This document shows positions 1 to 10,038 of a stretch of DNA of 60,000 nt, piece after piece. Position 1 is the first letter of the stretch. Every line of letters starts with the position of its first letter. Source of the stretch: Bolinopsis microptera (lineage: Eukaryota; Ctenophora; Tentaculata; Lobata; Bolinopsidae); the NCBI RefSeq assembly GCF_026151205.1, contig NC_087078.1, positions 12,075,118-12,135,117 of the forward strand, in the 5' to 3' direction. The position numbers were made by a program, and so were the translations under genes. The notes under the pieces are model-generated. The model made no database searches and was not told the origin of the DNA. It saw only the letters and a list, made by a program, of their open reading frames with translations.

Positions 1-429
1 TTCAAAACTTTTCACTAGACACTAGAAGTAGATAAATTTTATAACTATTGGACATTTTACATATTTTGGGTAATAAACTAACATGCCGGGTCCTTGACTT
101 CGGACTTAGGGTTTAATAGCAGGTACGCCGTACGGGACCATGTTATTGCCTAATTAAAGAAATCGTTGGCTTTTAGTACCACATTTTGAATGACAGGGGT
201 TACAACGGGATTAACTTTAAATTTCTGGCAAGATCCGACAGCCTGAAATTTCCTCTTCTATACACCGGCAAACCGGAAAATAGATTGATATCAGGCCATT
301 TCCGGTCCGGCAACCAAAAACTCCGGTCGGTTCCTACCCGGCAACGATAATATTTATGATAATCAGGAGGATAAAGCGAAGTTGCTGTGTCTCATAACTG
401 AACTGTCCCTCTCCCCTAGCTGACTGCAG
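1..429. other. no gene recognised
   Basis: Nothing coding is visible on either strand. The stretch is unremarkable AT-rich DNA with a short segment around 260-345 rich in CCGG-type words. Confidence 0.4.
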
Positions 430-499
430 TTCTACAGATGCCCGGGAAAACCTTCAAAAGGCCATGATTGAAGTCCAAACTTTGTTAGACATGACATGA
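430..499 (+). CDS. candidate terminal coding exon of an upstream gene
   Basis: A CTGCAG-type acceptor at 426-429 is followed by an open stretch in phase 2 that reads STDARENLQKAMIEVQTLL and ends at TGA (497-499), about 23 codons. The amphipathic helix-like sequence looks protein-like, and helices ending DH-type exchange-factor domains can look similar, but this is too short to assign. No upstream exon is in the window. It could be a chance open frame. Confidence 0.22.
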
Positions 500-540
500 A
501 GAAATCAGCACCTGAACTCAGAGTTAAATACTACTTGAGG

Positions 541-962
<422 letters not shown>

Positions 963-1092
963 AGAGGCTCTGAAATGGTTGCTTTTAAATAAGATACGCC
1001 TGTTTTTATCTTAGTCATGGCGGAAGTCACTGCGGCGGTGTACAGTCTGGCGGAAGACGGTACATGCCAATTTCACATAGCCATGTGTCTAC

Positions 1093-1820
1093 CTAAGATG
1101 GCAAGTACGTACGGTACAGGGCTTTAAGTACGTACGGTACAGCTACTTTTAAAGGTACGTACCGTACAGGCCCTATAGGGTACAGACTTTTTTGGGAAAA
1201 AAATGAAACTTTTTTCAAAGTTAGTGGAGTACTTGCAATGTTCCTTTAGTATTATCATAATTTTATTTGAGGTAGTAGTCGAAGAGGAACATGAATTATT
1301 AAGATAGTAAATTAACAGTGAGAGATAAAAATGAACAGTGACAGATAAAATCAGCATTCAGTATCACATTTTAATGTGCTTATTGGAGTAAATAAACACT
1401 AGTTTTTTAGCAAGCTGAGGCTTCAGCCTCAGCTTTCTTTTATTCATATAATAAGATATTCATATAATAAGATATTCGTAGTCTCTAAAGTTTGTTTCAC
1501 ACATTAATGAGGATGCGCTAAAAATCGCCTAAACAACATCTGCCAACTTTTTCAACCAACATAATTCAAAGCGCCAAATCCAATGTCACATGGTCCAACC
1601 CTTCTTGCTTCTGGAACATTCTTGTACAACTGCTCTAAATCTAATGGTATAAATTGAAATGCAGCGATGAGCGAATTCAGCTTCCATGAAAGTTGTCGTG
1701 TGAACGTGGTTTTTGTGCATCTTTTTGCAATTGCAAGCATTGTACCTTTCAGCCCAAGTTAAAAGTACGTACCGTACAGCTATTTTTAAAGGTACGTACC
1801 GTACGTACTTGCCATCTTAG
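1093..1820. mobile_element. non-autonomous hAT-like DNA element (728 bp)
   Basis: The ends are inverted repeats of about 25 bp beginning CTAAGATGGCAAGTACGTAC. They are flanked on both sides by the same 8 bases, GTGTCTAC (1085-1092 and 1821-1828). The target duplication fits the hAT preference nTnnnnAn. Subterminal regions carry several copies of a GTACGTACGGTAC-like word in both orientations. No transposase frame is present; a 62-codon minus-strand frame (1552-1740) is too short to call. Superfamily assignment rests on the target-site duplication only. Confidence 0.8.
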
Positions 1821-1828
1821 GTGTCTAC

Positions 1829-2904
1829 GCGTACTACGCGTGACGCGCTTGTTTCACAAGCGAGAGGGCTCTGGTTAGAGCAACATGCCAATGATCTCGA
1901 TGCAAAGTATAAAAAATAATAGTTTGCGCGGCGCATCGAATTAAGCGGCAAAGTCCTCCAATATATATATATGGTTGCTTTTTTCATGATCATGACTTGT
2001 ATCACGTGGCCCCCATTGTCCTTTCAATATAGACTTTCTACGATACTATACAGGGGGAGCCGCGCACTCGTGCACGGCGGGTCATACAACGCGACGTATG
2101 ACAAATCATAATTAAATGCAGTGTATGTTATAGTGCTTGAAGAATGTCAGTTATTTTACATTTTAATTTGCCATCCCTCCTAGTCCTGTTGTTATATTGA
2201 ATACCCAGGAGACCTTACTATATATACCGGCTGGCGATATTACTCTACTATACAGGGTGATCGCCTCTTCACAGTTTATTGAACTCCGCGCTCGCTCGTT
2301 AGTTCATTGCATTTGCACGCTTCAATTATTCCAAGAATGCAATTGTTTTGAATTTTCCCCCTGGGGAGGAAACGTTATTTTTACAAGGCGAACATTTTGT
2401 TGAAAACCAGACGTTTCTATCTCTTTTTCTTCCGAAGTTAGGCCCCTAACGGTAAGGTTTCCTGGGTAAAGATTTAGCTTTTTGCTTTTACTATATCAAA
2501 AACTATTAACTAATTTATGATTTTATTTACTTTTTTATGTTTTAATTTTTTGTTCATCTACAATCTAAGACATGATTTTTCGCTGTTAGCTTGAACTGGG
2601 CTTGTGAGCAAATCACCCTTATGGCCTTATTATATGGTTAATGATTACAAATTTTCAGGTGGTTACTTGGTGTACTGCGCATGTAATGACAGTCAGCCGG
2701 TTATTCCGCCATATTTTCAATCAGTGTCATTATGTAGACAGAGGTGTGAATAAAAAACTTTCTCAATACAGATAGTCTCTAGATCTGAACTTGGAGCCAA
2801 AAGGCCAAGGGTGATTTTCATTTTATATTAATGTGATTTTCTTTTCTATTATTTTATATAGGGTCATTGTGATATGATGTGTATATTGTTTGAATACTTA
2901 CTTA
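1829..2904. other. no gene recognised
   Basis: AT-rich DNA without a convincing exon. The last part (about 2880-2930) holds repeated TTACTTTGG words that belong to the 3' tail of the neighbouring minus-strand LINE. Confidence 0.4.
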
Positions 2905-2949
2905 CTTTGGTTACTTTGGTTGTGTTTATCCTCGTAGCAGGAAGGGTCA

Positions 2950-3513
2950 TCAGATTTCTGACCACCTCGATGGCGAGTAGTCTACCAGGGAATTAGACCA
3001 GCTGCAGCTATAACCGGAAGTCGGAGGGTTGTCCGGTATCAAAGCAATAAACTTGGACAAACTAACTTTAAACGACTCAAACGTAGCTTCAGCTTTAATA
3101 TTATCAGGCACTTTGTTCCACAGTTTTGGTCCTCTTACAGCAAATGAGCTGTCATAGAGTGTCTGGTTGCTCGAGGAACTCAACCTAGACAGGGAAGGGA
3201 TGATTGCTCGGGTACCATGTCTGGATGTTTTTGTGAACCTTATATTGCTGCAATTGGGGACAACATTGTGAAGGATCTTCCACATCATCAGAATAGTGTA
3301 CCGTTCCCTTCTGCGCTGCAGTGACATTAGCTTTAGATGTGAAAGCCTCTCCCAGTAGTTCATATTTTCCAGACCGCATATACGATCGGTGAATGTTCGC
3401 TGGACCCCCTCCAAAAGCTGGATCTCAGTCACCTTAACAGGGTCCCACAGCGGACAACAGTACTCTAGTACGCTTCTGACCAAAGACTTATATAGGGTAG
3501 TCATTACGGTCAT
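2950..3513 (-). pseudogene. LINE reverse transcriptase C-terminal fragment
   Basis: This frame of about 187 codons begins MTVMTTLYKSLVRSVLEYCC, the motif that follows the RT thumb in CR1/L2-like ORF2 proteins. It ends with the usual C-terminal motif around AVRGPKLWNKVPDNIK. It is the continuation of the 3646-4077 fragment across the inserted repeat. It stops at 2950, just upstream of the 3' repeat tail. Being truncated and split, it is not functional. Confidence 0.85.
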
Positions 3514-3645
3514 ATCTTGTAGCGCGATGCACTACTGGGTCGCGCGCGCATCAAATAATGCTTCTCGCAACCACTTCGGTAGATCGGCGAGATGCACCAC
3601 TGTGCCTCACCGAGCTGCGAAGGATTGACATCGTGAATCAAGGTC
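3514..3645. repeat. short interspersed repeat inserted in the LINE
   Basis: This roughly 130-bp GC-rich unit splits the LINE frame. It starts near CTTGTAGCGCGATGCACTAC and ends near GGATTGACATCGTGAATCAA. Related copies lie at about 4768-4902 (same orientation), 4923-4983 (inverted) and in pieces near 5300-5340 and 5610-5640. I could not assign it to a class; a tRNA-derived SINE or a MITE is possible. Confidence 0.6.
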
Positions 3646-4077
3646 CTATCTGCTATCACGAGTTTTGAAGACACTAAACACCCATGACAGTGTGCTTCTA
3701 GCTTTCTTGACCATATTACCGATCTGTTTGGACCAGTTCAGATCGCTTGATACCATAACTCCGAGGTCTTTAACGTTCTCAACGGGATGTAGTATTTCCT
3801 CGCTGGAGACCTTGTAAAGTAGAGTTTCCACGTAAAAAGGAAGTTCAGAAAAGGAACTTTTTCTATTGTGGAGATGATTCAGGAGCTCAAACTTCTGTTC
3901 GTGGAGCTTCATGTTGTTGCAGCGTGACCAGTCGAGAATACCGTACAGATCAGCCTGAAGCAGCAGACAGTCCTCAAAGCAATCGATACGTTTGGAGACC
4001 CTAGTATCGTCAGCAAAGAAGCTTACCTTAGAAGAGGTAACAGCTAGCTCTAGATCGTTAATAAACAAAATGAACAA
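3646..4077 (-). pseudogene. LINE reverse transcriptase fragment, palm domain
   Basis: The 144-codon frame starts LFINDLE and carries SFFADDTRV, the RT catalytic box with the two aspartates. It continues through the thumb (LHEQKFELLNH, VKDLGVMVSSDLNW) typical of CR1/Jockey-clade polymerases. It is cut at its 3' end by an insertion of about 130 bp. Before the break it reads STLSWVFSVFKTRD, which in intact relatives continues directly into the next fragment. The 5' end of ORF2 is missing. Confidence 0.85.
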
Positions 4078-4767
4078 TATTTTAATTTTAAAAGATTATA
4101 TATTATAGTACATAATTTGTGTTTATGAACACTAATAATCCGGAGATTCTTATATATACTATTAGGAAAACTGACCCGCGTGCCTAGCTGCGTCAAAATT
4201 GATGGTATCAGTCGTAAACTTAGTAACCTTAGAGCTGTACCATATATGTTGCTCTATCCAGAGCCCTTGCGCTTGCAGTAGCGCGCGCCCACCTCCTATC
4301 CCGGCGGTTTCTTGACTTGTGAATAAATAAAAAATCTCTGATATTTGTAATACGTAACATGTATCAAGCGCGCCGGGGCGCGAAAGCACATGGTTATATT
4401 ATTACATATTAGGTGAACCATGTATGGTTGAAAAGCCGTACAGTGCAGGCACTTGGGTCCTTATTATCCTTAACTTGTCACTAGTCTCAATTGGATTCAG
4501 TTTACACAAAAAATGAACATTTACACGTACACATTGACGCGATATTTATTAGAAAGCAAAAAGTATAACATAATACCAAATACGTGCGTGCGCGGTTTGA
4601 GCCGCGCCGCATAAGCGAATTGACATGATGCGTGTAGGGGCTGGAGTACGATTGTTTATTATCAATAGATTAATGAAATGATGCATTGTAAATATTTAGA
4701 ATTGAAGATCTAGATATATTTTGATTAACGATGTCAGATGTCAAATGTCAACTCTTCGCATCCCGCC
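4078..4767. other. no gene recognised
   Basis: AT-rich DNA with a few GC-rich words (near 4270-4300 and 4360-4380). No frame looks coding and no element ends were found. Confidence 0.35.
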
Positions 4768-4985
4768 TTGTAGCGCGATGCACTACTGAGTCGCGCCGCG
4801 CATCAAATAATTCTTCTCTCAACCACATAACATCTTCGGTAGATCGGCAAATTGCACCGCTGTGCCTCATCGAGCTGCGAAGGATTGACATCGTGAGTCA
4901 ACATCTCGCTGATCTTTGGTCAGTGGTTGCGAGAAGCATTATTGGATGTGCGCGCGACCCAGTAGTGCATCGCGCTACAACGATA
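4768..4985. repeat. imperfect palindrome of the GC-rich short repeat
   Basis: The left arm (about 4768-4830) contains TAGCGCGATGCACTACTGAG and the right arm (about 4923-4983) holds its reverse complement with few changes, so the segment could fold into a long hairpin. The loop carries GCTGCGAAGGATTGACATCG, shared with the unit at 3514-3645. Confidence 0.65.
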
Positions 4986-5699
4986 TATTATGATCTGAAA
5001 GTAACTTTTATAAATATTATTATATTATGCCCAGGAACCCTGACCGGATGGGGCTTAACTTTGAAAGTAAAAGAGTTGGAGACTTTCGGTTTTTTGTAAC
5101 ATGTTCCTCTTTTAAAAATATAAATAACGTTACCTGGCCTCTCCAGGAGGAAAATTCAAGACAACGTAATTGTTGAGTTATCTCAAAATTTCCAGAAAAG
5201 TCCCCTTTCGGGCCGATCAAAAGTTTGCAACTTTAACTTTGCGGATTCCTGTACTTGGTACTCTGGTTGGCTGAATTGTGTCACGTGGTAGCTGCCTGAA
5301 CATTGGAATGTCAATCCTTCGCAGCTCGGCGAGGTCCAGTGGTTCATCTCGCTATAACATGTATGGCATAAATTTTACCTTTTGGAAGTCCCATTCATAC
5401 ATCTTAAGATTTAGAGGGGCCGTTACGAAACCCCCCTACAGTACCAAGTTAACGGGTGATACTTGTAAAATATCTGTTCCATATATTGGACCGTCGACAA
5501 GTCCAACTCGGCGCGCGTTGGAGGACTTCGCCGCTTCGACGCGCCGCGCGAACTAGCATTCTTGCTCCGATCGTTTCTTCGATCGTTGCTCTCCTTCGCA
5601 GAGCAACGATCTCGACAGATTGACATCGTCAATCAAGGCGCGCGTCCTGGTAGGTTGTAAACCTACAAGTATCAAGAAAACATCGATGGTGTACTTTCT
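4986..5699. other. repeat fragments, no gene
   Basis: Pieces of the GC-rich short repeat recur near 5300-5345 (inverted) and 5610-5640. Two short inverted words around CGATCGTTGCTCT (5577-5612) form a small hairpin. No coding exon is supported. Confidence 0.4.
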
Positions 5700-5992
5700 G
5701 CTTTTTCAGCAAGGGGCTTATATATTAAGCCTATTGAGGAAGAAATTCATGTTCTAACTGACTGTTTACTCTACTCCTCAGTTAGAGAAAAATTTAACTT
5801 CCACCCCAAAAATATTACTGACCTAGCCGGTTTGCCATCCGATAAAACACTAGACCCTACAAAATTTACTGCCACAGCAAGAGCAATCCATTCAATTCTC
5901 TTTAGCTTTGTGAACGAACATTTTACAGCCTACTATTATGATGATGAAAATCTAAATATTATAGGCTACAATGAGCATTTTAGTAACAAATA
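5700..5992 (+). pseudogene. LINE ORF2 C-terminal fragment
   Basis: A frame without its own ATG runs open for about 95 codons to TAG at 5990-5992. It includes EEEIHVLTDCLLYSSVREKF, then DPTKFTATARAIHSILF. The pattern (E-x-H-h-L-x-x-C-x-x-Y followed by R-x-x-F) is that of the C-terminal zinc-binding tail of LINE polymerases, where host-like and element proteins carry a degenerate C-C-H-C. Upstream sequence is out of frame, so this is a 5'-truncated copy of a different LINE from the one at 2905-4077. Confidence 0.55.
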
Positions 5993-6567
5993 GTATGAAA
6001 GATCTGAAATTTAAAAAATAAAAACCCTAAAAATATTTACACCCCAAGTTAAAAATATAAATACTTTATTTTTTAAAACACTATCAAATAAGGTGGTTGA
6101 TCAGTCACTTGTGTCATTACGACGACGTCGTTATATCAAGTCAAAATATTCCCCAAAATAATTTAAAGACGATTCCCGATCAAAAACGTTTTTGGTAGAA
6201 AAAGTTTTTTGAGTTACATAAACATCAATGGAGATGCAATTTTATAGATCAAATCAATAAAGCTTAAAAGTGTTCAGCCCAAAACAAAGTAACACACCCA
6301 ACAATGGTTGAGATGTGATACATCCAAGCAGTCTAAGTCGACAATAATATCATGTGAGTTAATATAAAACTAGCTCCAATGTTCATGTAACCAGACAGGT
6401 TCTACCAATCCGAAGAGTAAAGTAGGTTTCCATTCAGTCAGTAGTAAACAGTGTCTAGCACTGGTCGTCCTAAGAGGGACTCCCCATTTATTACAGGCCT
6501 GGGTAAGGCCGCGTACATACCAATGGATAGAGCATTGGCCGTCTAGTGTAGGGACTAGACTCCCCAG
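5993..6567. other. LINE 3' flank and 3' untranslated region
   Basis: The first part is AT-rich flank of the plus-strand LINE fragment. From roughly 6200 to 6567 the sequence is probably the 3' untranslated region of the large minus-strand LINE. The exact 3' end was not determined because I see no clear poly(A) or target-site duplication. Confidence 0.35.
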
Positions 6568-9500
6568 CTAGGCGTGGGTGGGCCCTGTAGAAATACAGAT
6601 CTTCCTTCTTAGCTTGAGGTCATCATTATTCACACATTCACTGCAGATTTGGATGAACTTTGGATCTCTGGAGCAGTTTAGGATCGCCAAGTGTGGAGTA
6701 CCCAGATCTTCCAGATTGGAGACCTCGTTACCAATACTGAGAAGATATGAGGCTTGGTCCCTAAGGTCTTCGTCAACATGACCACAACTAGTCAGTATAT
6801 GAATTGCAGTTTGTTCTTCATGACCACAGGAGCAATAGGGAGATGGCCATTTCAGTCTGTCAAGGACAAAAAGAAATGAGTTTAGAAGATTGTTTTTGTA
6901 AAACAAGCTCATGACTAGAACCTCAGTTTCTCTGCTAGTATGATAAGGGAACTTCAGGGGGGTGGTAGACACCACGGGAATTTGAGACCAGCCCTCCATT
7001 TGTAACTGGTTCTTAATAGATTCCTGCCATACGAATTCAGTGAATTGTTTGATAGAGACCTTGGTGTAATGGCAGGCTTTCCTAGAGAGCTCGAACAATT
7101 TCGAGGCATCATTCAGTCCAATTATTATTGCATCACCTGGCAGAACAGAGTCAGCATGTACTTCAACCTTCCACTTTAGAAATTTCAGCACATCCCGCAT
7201 CTGGCCCAGAATTTTTGTGTTTCCGGATTCTATCTCTCTGCATATGAAGTCATGGTGTACATCGATATGTATACTACTGAATACCTTCAGGTAGTGCTTC
7301 ACCGATATTATTCTGTTTGTAACCCGGAGTGGGGGTATTCCCAAGATGACCTCTAGTATGGCATTTTGAACATTGAAGACTGCTCCCACAGCAGATTTTG
7401 CAACCTTGTACCAAAGTTTGTTCAGTTCCAGCATGTTGGCATTAGTTTGCCAGATAAACGAGCCATAGAAGAGGGAGGAAAACATCACAGTTTTGGCCAA
7501 CCTCACTAGGACCTTTTGGTTCATCCCCCAGTTACGGTTTGTATACCTGCTCAGACAAACCCAGCGGTAGATTAGCTTGTTGTATACATCCTGGCTGTGC
7601 TGCTTGAAGTTCAACTTACTGTCAAGTGTTATACCAAGTACTTTGCTGCTGTCTGTGAGATAAATGGTGTTTCCACATAGATCAAAGGATTTAGGAACAG
7701 CTGAAGCATCTTGGCATTGGAAACATATAACTTCTGTTTTATTCACATTACAGTTTATGACCATCCTCCATTGAGAAGTCCATTCCCCTATGAATCCCAT
7801 CGCCAGCTCTAGGTAAAAGAGACATTCTTCAAGATCTTTTCCAGTCACTTTGATGGTTCCATCATCTGCAAATTTGAAGGCCTGAATCTGCTCATACAGT
7901 TGACACAGGGTCTCCATGTCGAACACATAAAATTTGAAGAGGATTGGTGACAGAACAGAGCCTTGTGGCAGCCCATAATCGAGGCACATCCTAACAGGAC
8001 CAATGAAACCATTTAGGAGGAGGCTTACCGTCCTCCCAAAGAGGAAACTATCAATTGTTCTTAGGTAGCATCCATGCACACCAACCTTCCATAGTTTCAC
8101 TATCAGGCCTTGTTTCCACACCGAGTCAAATGCTTTTTCGAAGTCAATGAATAGGCAGAGAACGGTCAGTTTTTTCATCATGTCTCCTTTAATTCCAGCT
8201 GTTAGCCTGTGCAGATACCTTATAGTGTTTCTACCTTTTGAGAAGCCTTCTTGGTTGCTATCAATGAGTCCGATAGTGAAAAGATATGTTTCCAGCCGGC
8301 ATGCAAGAATCCGTTCAAAGAGTTTGCCTAAATATGAAGAGATTGAGATTGGTCTGTAAGAACCAGGCTTTGCATAACTGCTCTTTCCTTCTTTTTTCAG
8401 AAATATTATGTTAGATGCATTCCAAACCCATTTTCCATTTCTCAGGCAGAGGCTAAAAAGTATACTCAGGGCATGCAATGCGTTTGGACCAAGGTGTTTG
8501 AGCATAGATGGATGAACTTGGCAGTTGTCGAAACTTCCTGCTGTGGATTTATTTCCCTTAATTATACCAAGGATTTCCCCGTGTGTAACTGGGCAGTAAA
8601 GCTTTGAGCTGTGTTGAAAGTTATCCATGGAATCAGCAAATGGCTGAAATCCATCCTCTTTGATTTCTGAGTATAGTTTGTTGGTTTCATTATAGAAGTT
8701 CTGATCAAATTTATCTATGTTTTCTACAATGTGCTTACCCATGAAGAATGTCTCAAACAACTCTTTTTCTATTTCTTTATTCTCTGTCATGACTGTCCCA
8801 TCCTCATTAACCAGAGCTTCCACTTGTTGGTCAGTTGGAGGCTTAAAAAGTCTGTTGAAGTCTTTCCAGAATTTGTTTGCTTGAGCTACATTTAGATTTT
8901 GGGTCTTGTTCACTATAAACTGCTGACATGCTTGTTTCCTTGTTTCCTCAAAGATTTCTTTTGCTGCTTGAAACCTCTCAAAGGCTTCATCTGTGTTTCT
9001 GGTCAGGTAGGTTCCAAGCGCATCCCTTAGTTCTTTTGATTTAGATGACAGCTCTTTTGTCCAATAGGGCTTACTGTGTTTTGTTACCAGCTTTAGTGAG
9101 CAGTTTGCTTTTGTAGCTTCATTTATTGTATCTTCAATTAGCTTCCATAAGTTGTCAATACTGTTGTCAAAAGCTAAGGATTCGATTGCTTCTGCAGAAA
9201 GTGTCTGTTCTATATCACTAGTCCAGTCGTCCCAGTTCATGGAGGATAGATCCAGTTTCTTTTCCGATTTTTTGGCATCTCTGGGACATCTGGGGTTGAT
9301 AGTTATTGTCACAGGAACATGACCCCTTACTGGGGCTCCACTGTACAGAATGGCTTTGTCATCAGTGAAAGGAGTGCCCAGATTGTAGTCTAGGTCATTC
9401 GATGTAATGAAGAAATCAATGAGGCTGCTACCATTTTTTGATAAAAAGGTCCTAGATGAAGGAGCATGAACACTAAACTTTGACCAGTCTAGACATTCCT

Positions 9501-10038
9501 CAAGGCACTTACCATATTTGTTATTGACTGAGTCATTCCAGATAATGTGGCGAGCATTAAAGTCCCCCATGGTAATAATTCCTGAGCACTGGTGTTTCTT
9601 GGCAAGATTATAGGCTTTGTCAAGCATTCCATTAAATTCCTTCACACCGGATAGATAGTCCAGTTTCAGATAGACATTACCAATTATGTACCGTTTTCCA
9701 CTCCAACACAGCATACCCCAAACAGTATCAATGTTCTTTGAACACTTAGAGATGTCACAGAATTGGGTGAACATTGCATCATTTCGAACCATAACAGCAC
9801 AGCCTTTGTTGGTCTGGTTGTTGGTGTCCTCGTAAGTTTTCATGTTGTCCAGTTTCTTGTATTCCTGGTTTCTGCCAGTTTCTTGGATTGAGAGGAGAAT
9901 AATATCATTATCAAACACATATTTGTTTAGCATCATGTGGCTTCGCTGGGAGAGCCCACAGATGTTGATAGTACATATTTTTCCTAGGATATTATTTTTA
10001 CTTCTACCCATATCTAAACAGGAACTAGTGCTAGTCAT
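6568..10038 (-). CDS. LINE ORF2: endonuclease-reverse transcriptase (1156 aa)
   Basis: The protein makes the target-site nick and then copies the element RNA onto it. Residues 20-250 are an exonuclease-endonuclease-phosphatase domain: IQETGRN with Glu53, GDFNARH with Asp159 and Asn161, SLIDFFITS with Asp208, and RGHVPVTI with His240. Residues about 480-800 are the reverse transcriptase: LKKEGKSSYAKPGSYRPIS, then IDFEKAFDSVW (631-641), GLPQGSVLSP (689-698) and the catalytic FADDGT (723-728). Near residue 1080 a C-x-C-x8-H-x4-C cluster (CSCGHEEQTAIHILTSC) is the usual C-terminal zinc motif. The start ATG at 10038 overlaps the end of ORF1 by 8 bp, which suggests re-initiation or coupled translation. 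The full length and intact motifs suggest recent activity. Confidence 0.95.
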   Translation of the reverse strand: MTSTSSCLDMGRSKNNILGKICTINICGLSQRSHMMLNKYVFDNDIILLSIQETGRNQEYKKLDNMKTYEDTNNQTNKGCAVMVRNDAMFTQFCDISKCSKNIDTVWGMLCWSGKRYIIGNVYLKLDYLSGVKEFNGMLDKAYNLAKKHQCSGIITMGDFNARHIIWNDSVNNKYGKCLEECLDWSKFSVHAPSSRTFLSKNGSSLIDFFITSNDLDYNLGTPFTDDKAILYSGAPVRGHVPVTITINPRCPRDAKKSEKKLDLSSMNWDDWTSDIEQTLSAEAIESLAFDNSIDNLWKLIEDTINEATKANCSLKLVTKHSKPYWTKELSSKSKELRDALGTYLTRNTDEAFERFQAAKEIFEETRKQACQQFIVNKTQNLNVAQANKFWKDFNRLFKPPTDQQVEALVNEDGTVMTENKEIEKELFETFFMGKHIVENIDKFDQNFYNETNKLYSEIKEDGFQPFADSMDNFQHSSKLYCPVTHGEILGIIKGNKSTAGSFDNCQVHPSMLKHLGPNALHALSILFSLCLRNGKWVWNASNIIFLKKEGKSSYAKPGSYRPISISSYLGKLFERILACRLETYLFTIGLIDSNQEGFSKGRNTIRYLHRLTAGIKGDMMKKLTVLCLFIDFEKAFDSVWKQGLIVKLWKVGVHGCYLRTIDSFLFGRTVSLLLNGFIGPVRMCLDYGLPQGSVLSPILFKFYVFDMETLCQLYEQIQAFKFADDGTIKVTGKDLEECLFYLELAMGFIGEWTSQWRMVINCNVNKTEVICFQCQDASAVPKSFDLCGNTIYLTDSSKVLGITLDSKLNFKQHSQDVYNKLIYRWVCLSRYTNRNWGMNQKVLVRLAKTVMFSSLFYGSFIWQTNANMLELNKLWYKVAKSAVGAVFNVQNAILEVILGIPPLRVTNRIISVKHYLKVFSSIHIDVHHDFICREIESGNTKILGQMRDVLKFLKWKVEVHADSVLPGDAIIIGLNDASKLFELSRKACHYTKVSIKQFTEFVWQESIKNQLQMEGWSQIPVVSTTPLKFPYHTSRETEVLVMSLFYKNNLLNSFLFVLDRLKWPSPYCSCGHEEQTAIHILTSCGHVDEDLRDQASYLLSIGNEVSNLEDLGTPHLAILNCSRDPKFIQICSECVNNDDLKLRRKICISTGPTHA

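Larger units (their letters stand above)
2905..4077 (-). mobile_element. 5'-truncated CR1/L2-like LINE, disrupted by an insertion
   Basis: On the minus strand the reverse-transcriptase frame begins inside the polymerase core at 4077, is interrupted at about 3645-3514 by a short repeat, and resumes to a stop at 2950. The 3' tail is a run of ACCAAAGTA-type words near 2905-2935, as in CR1/L2 tails. The 5' part (endonuclease and RT fingers) is missing, so this is a dead copy. Confidence 0.8.
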
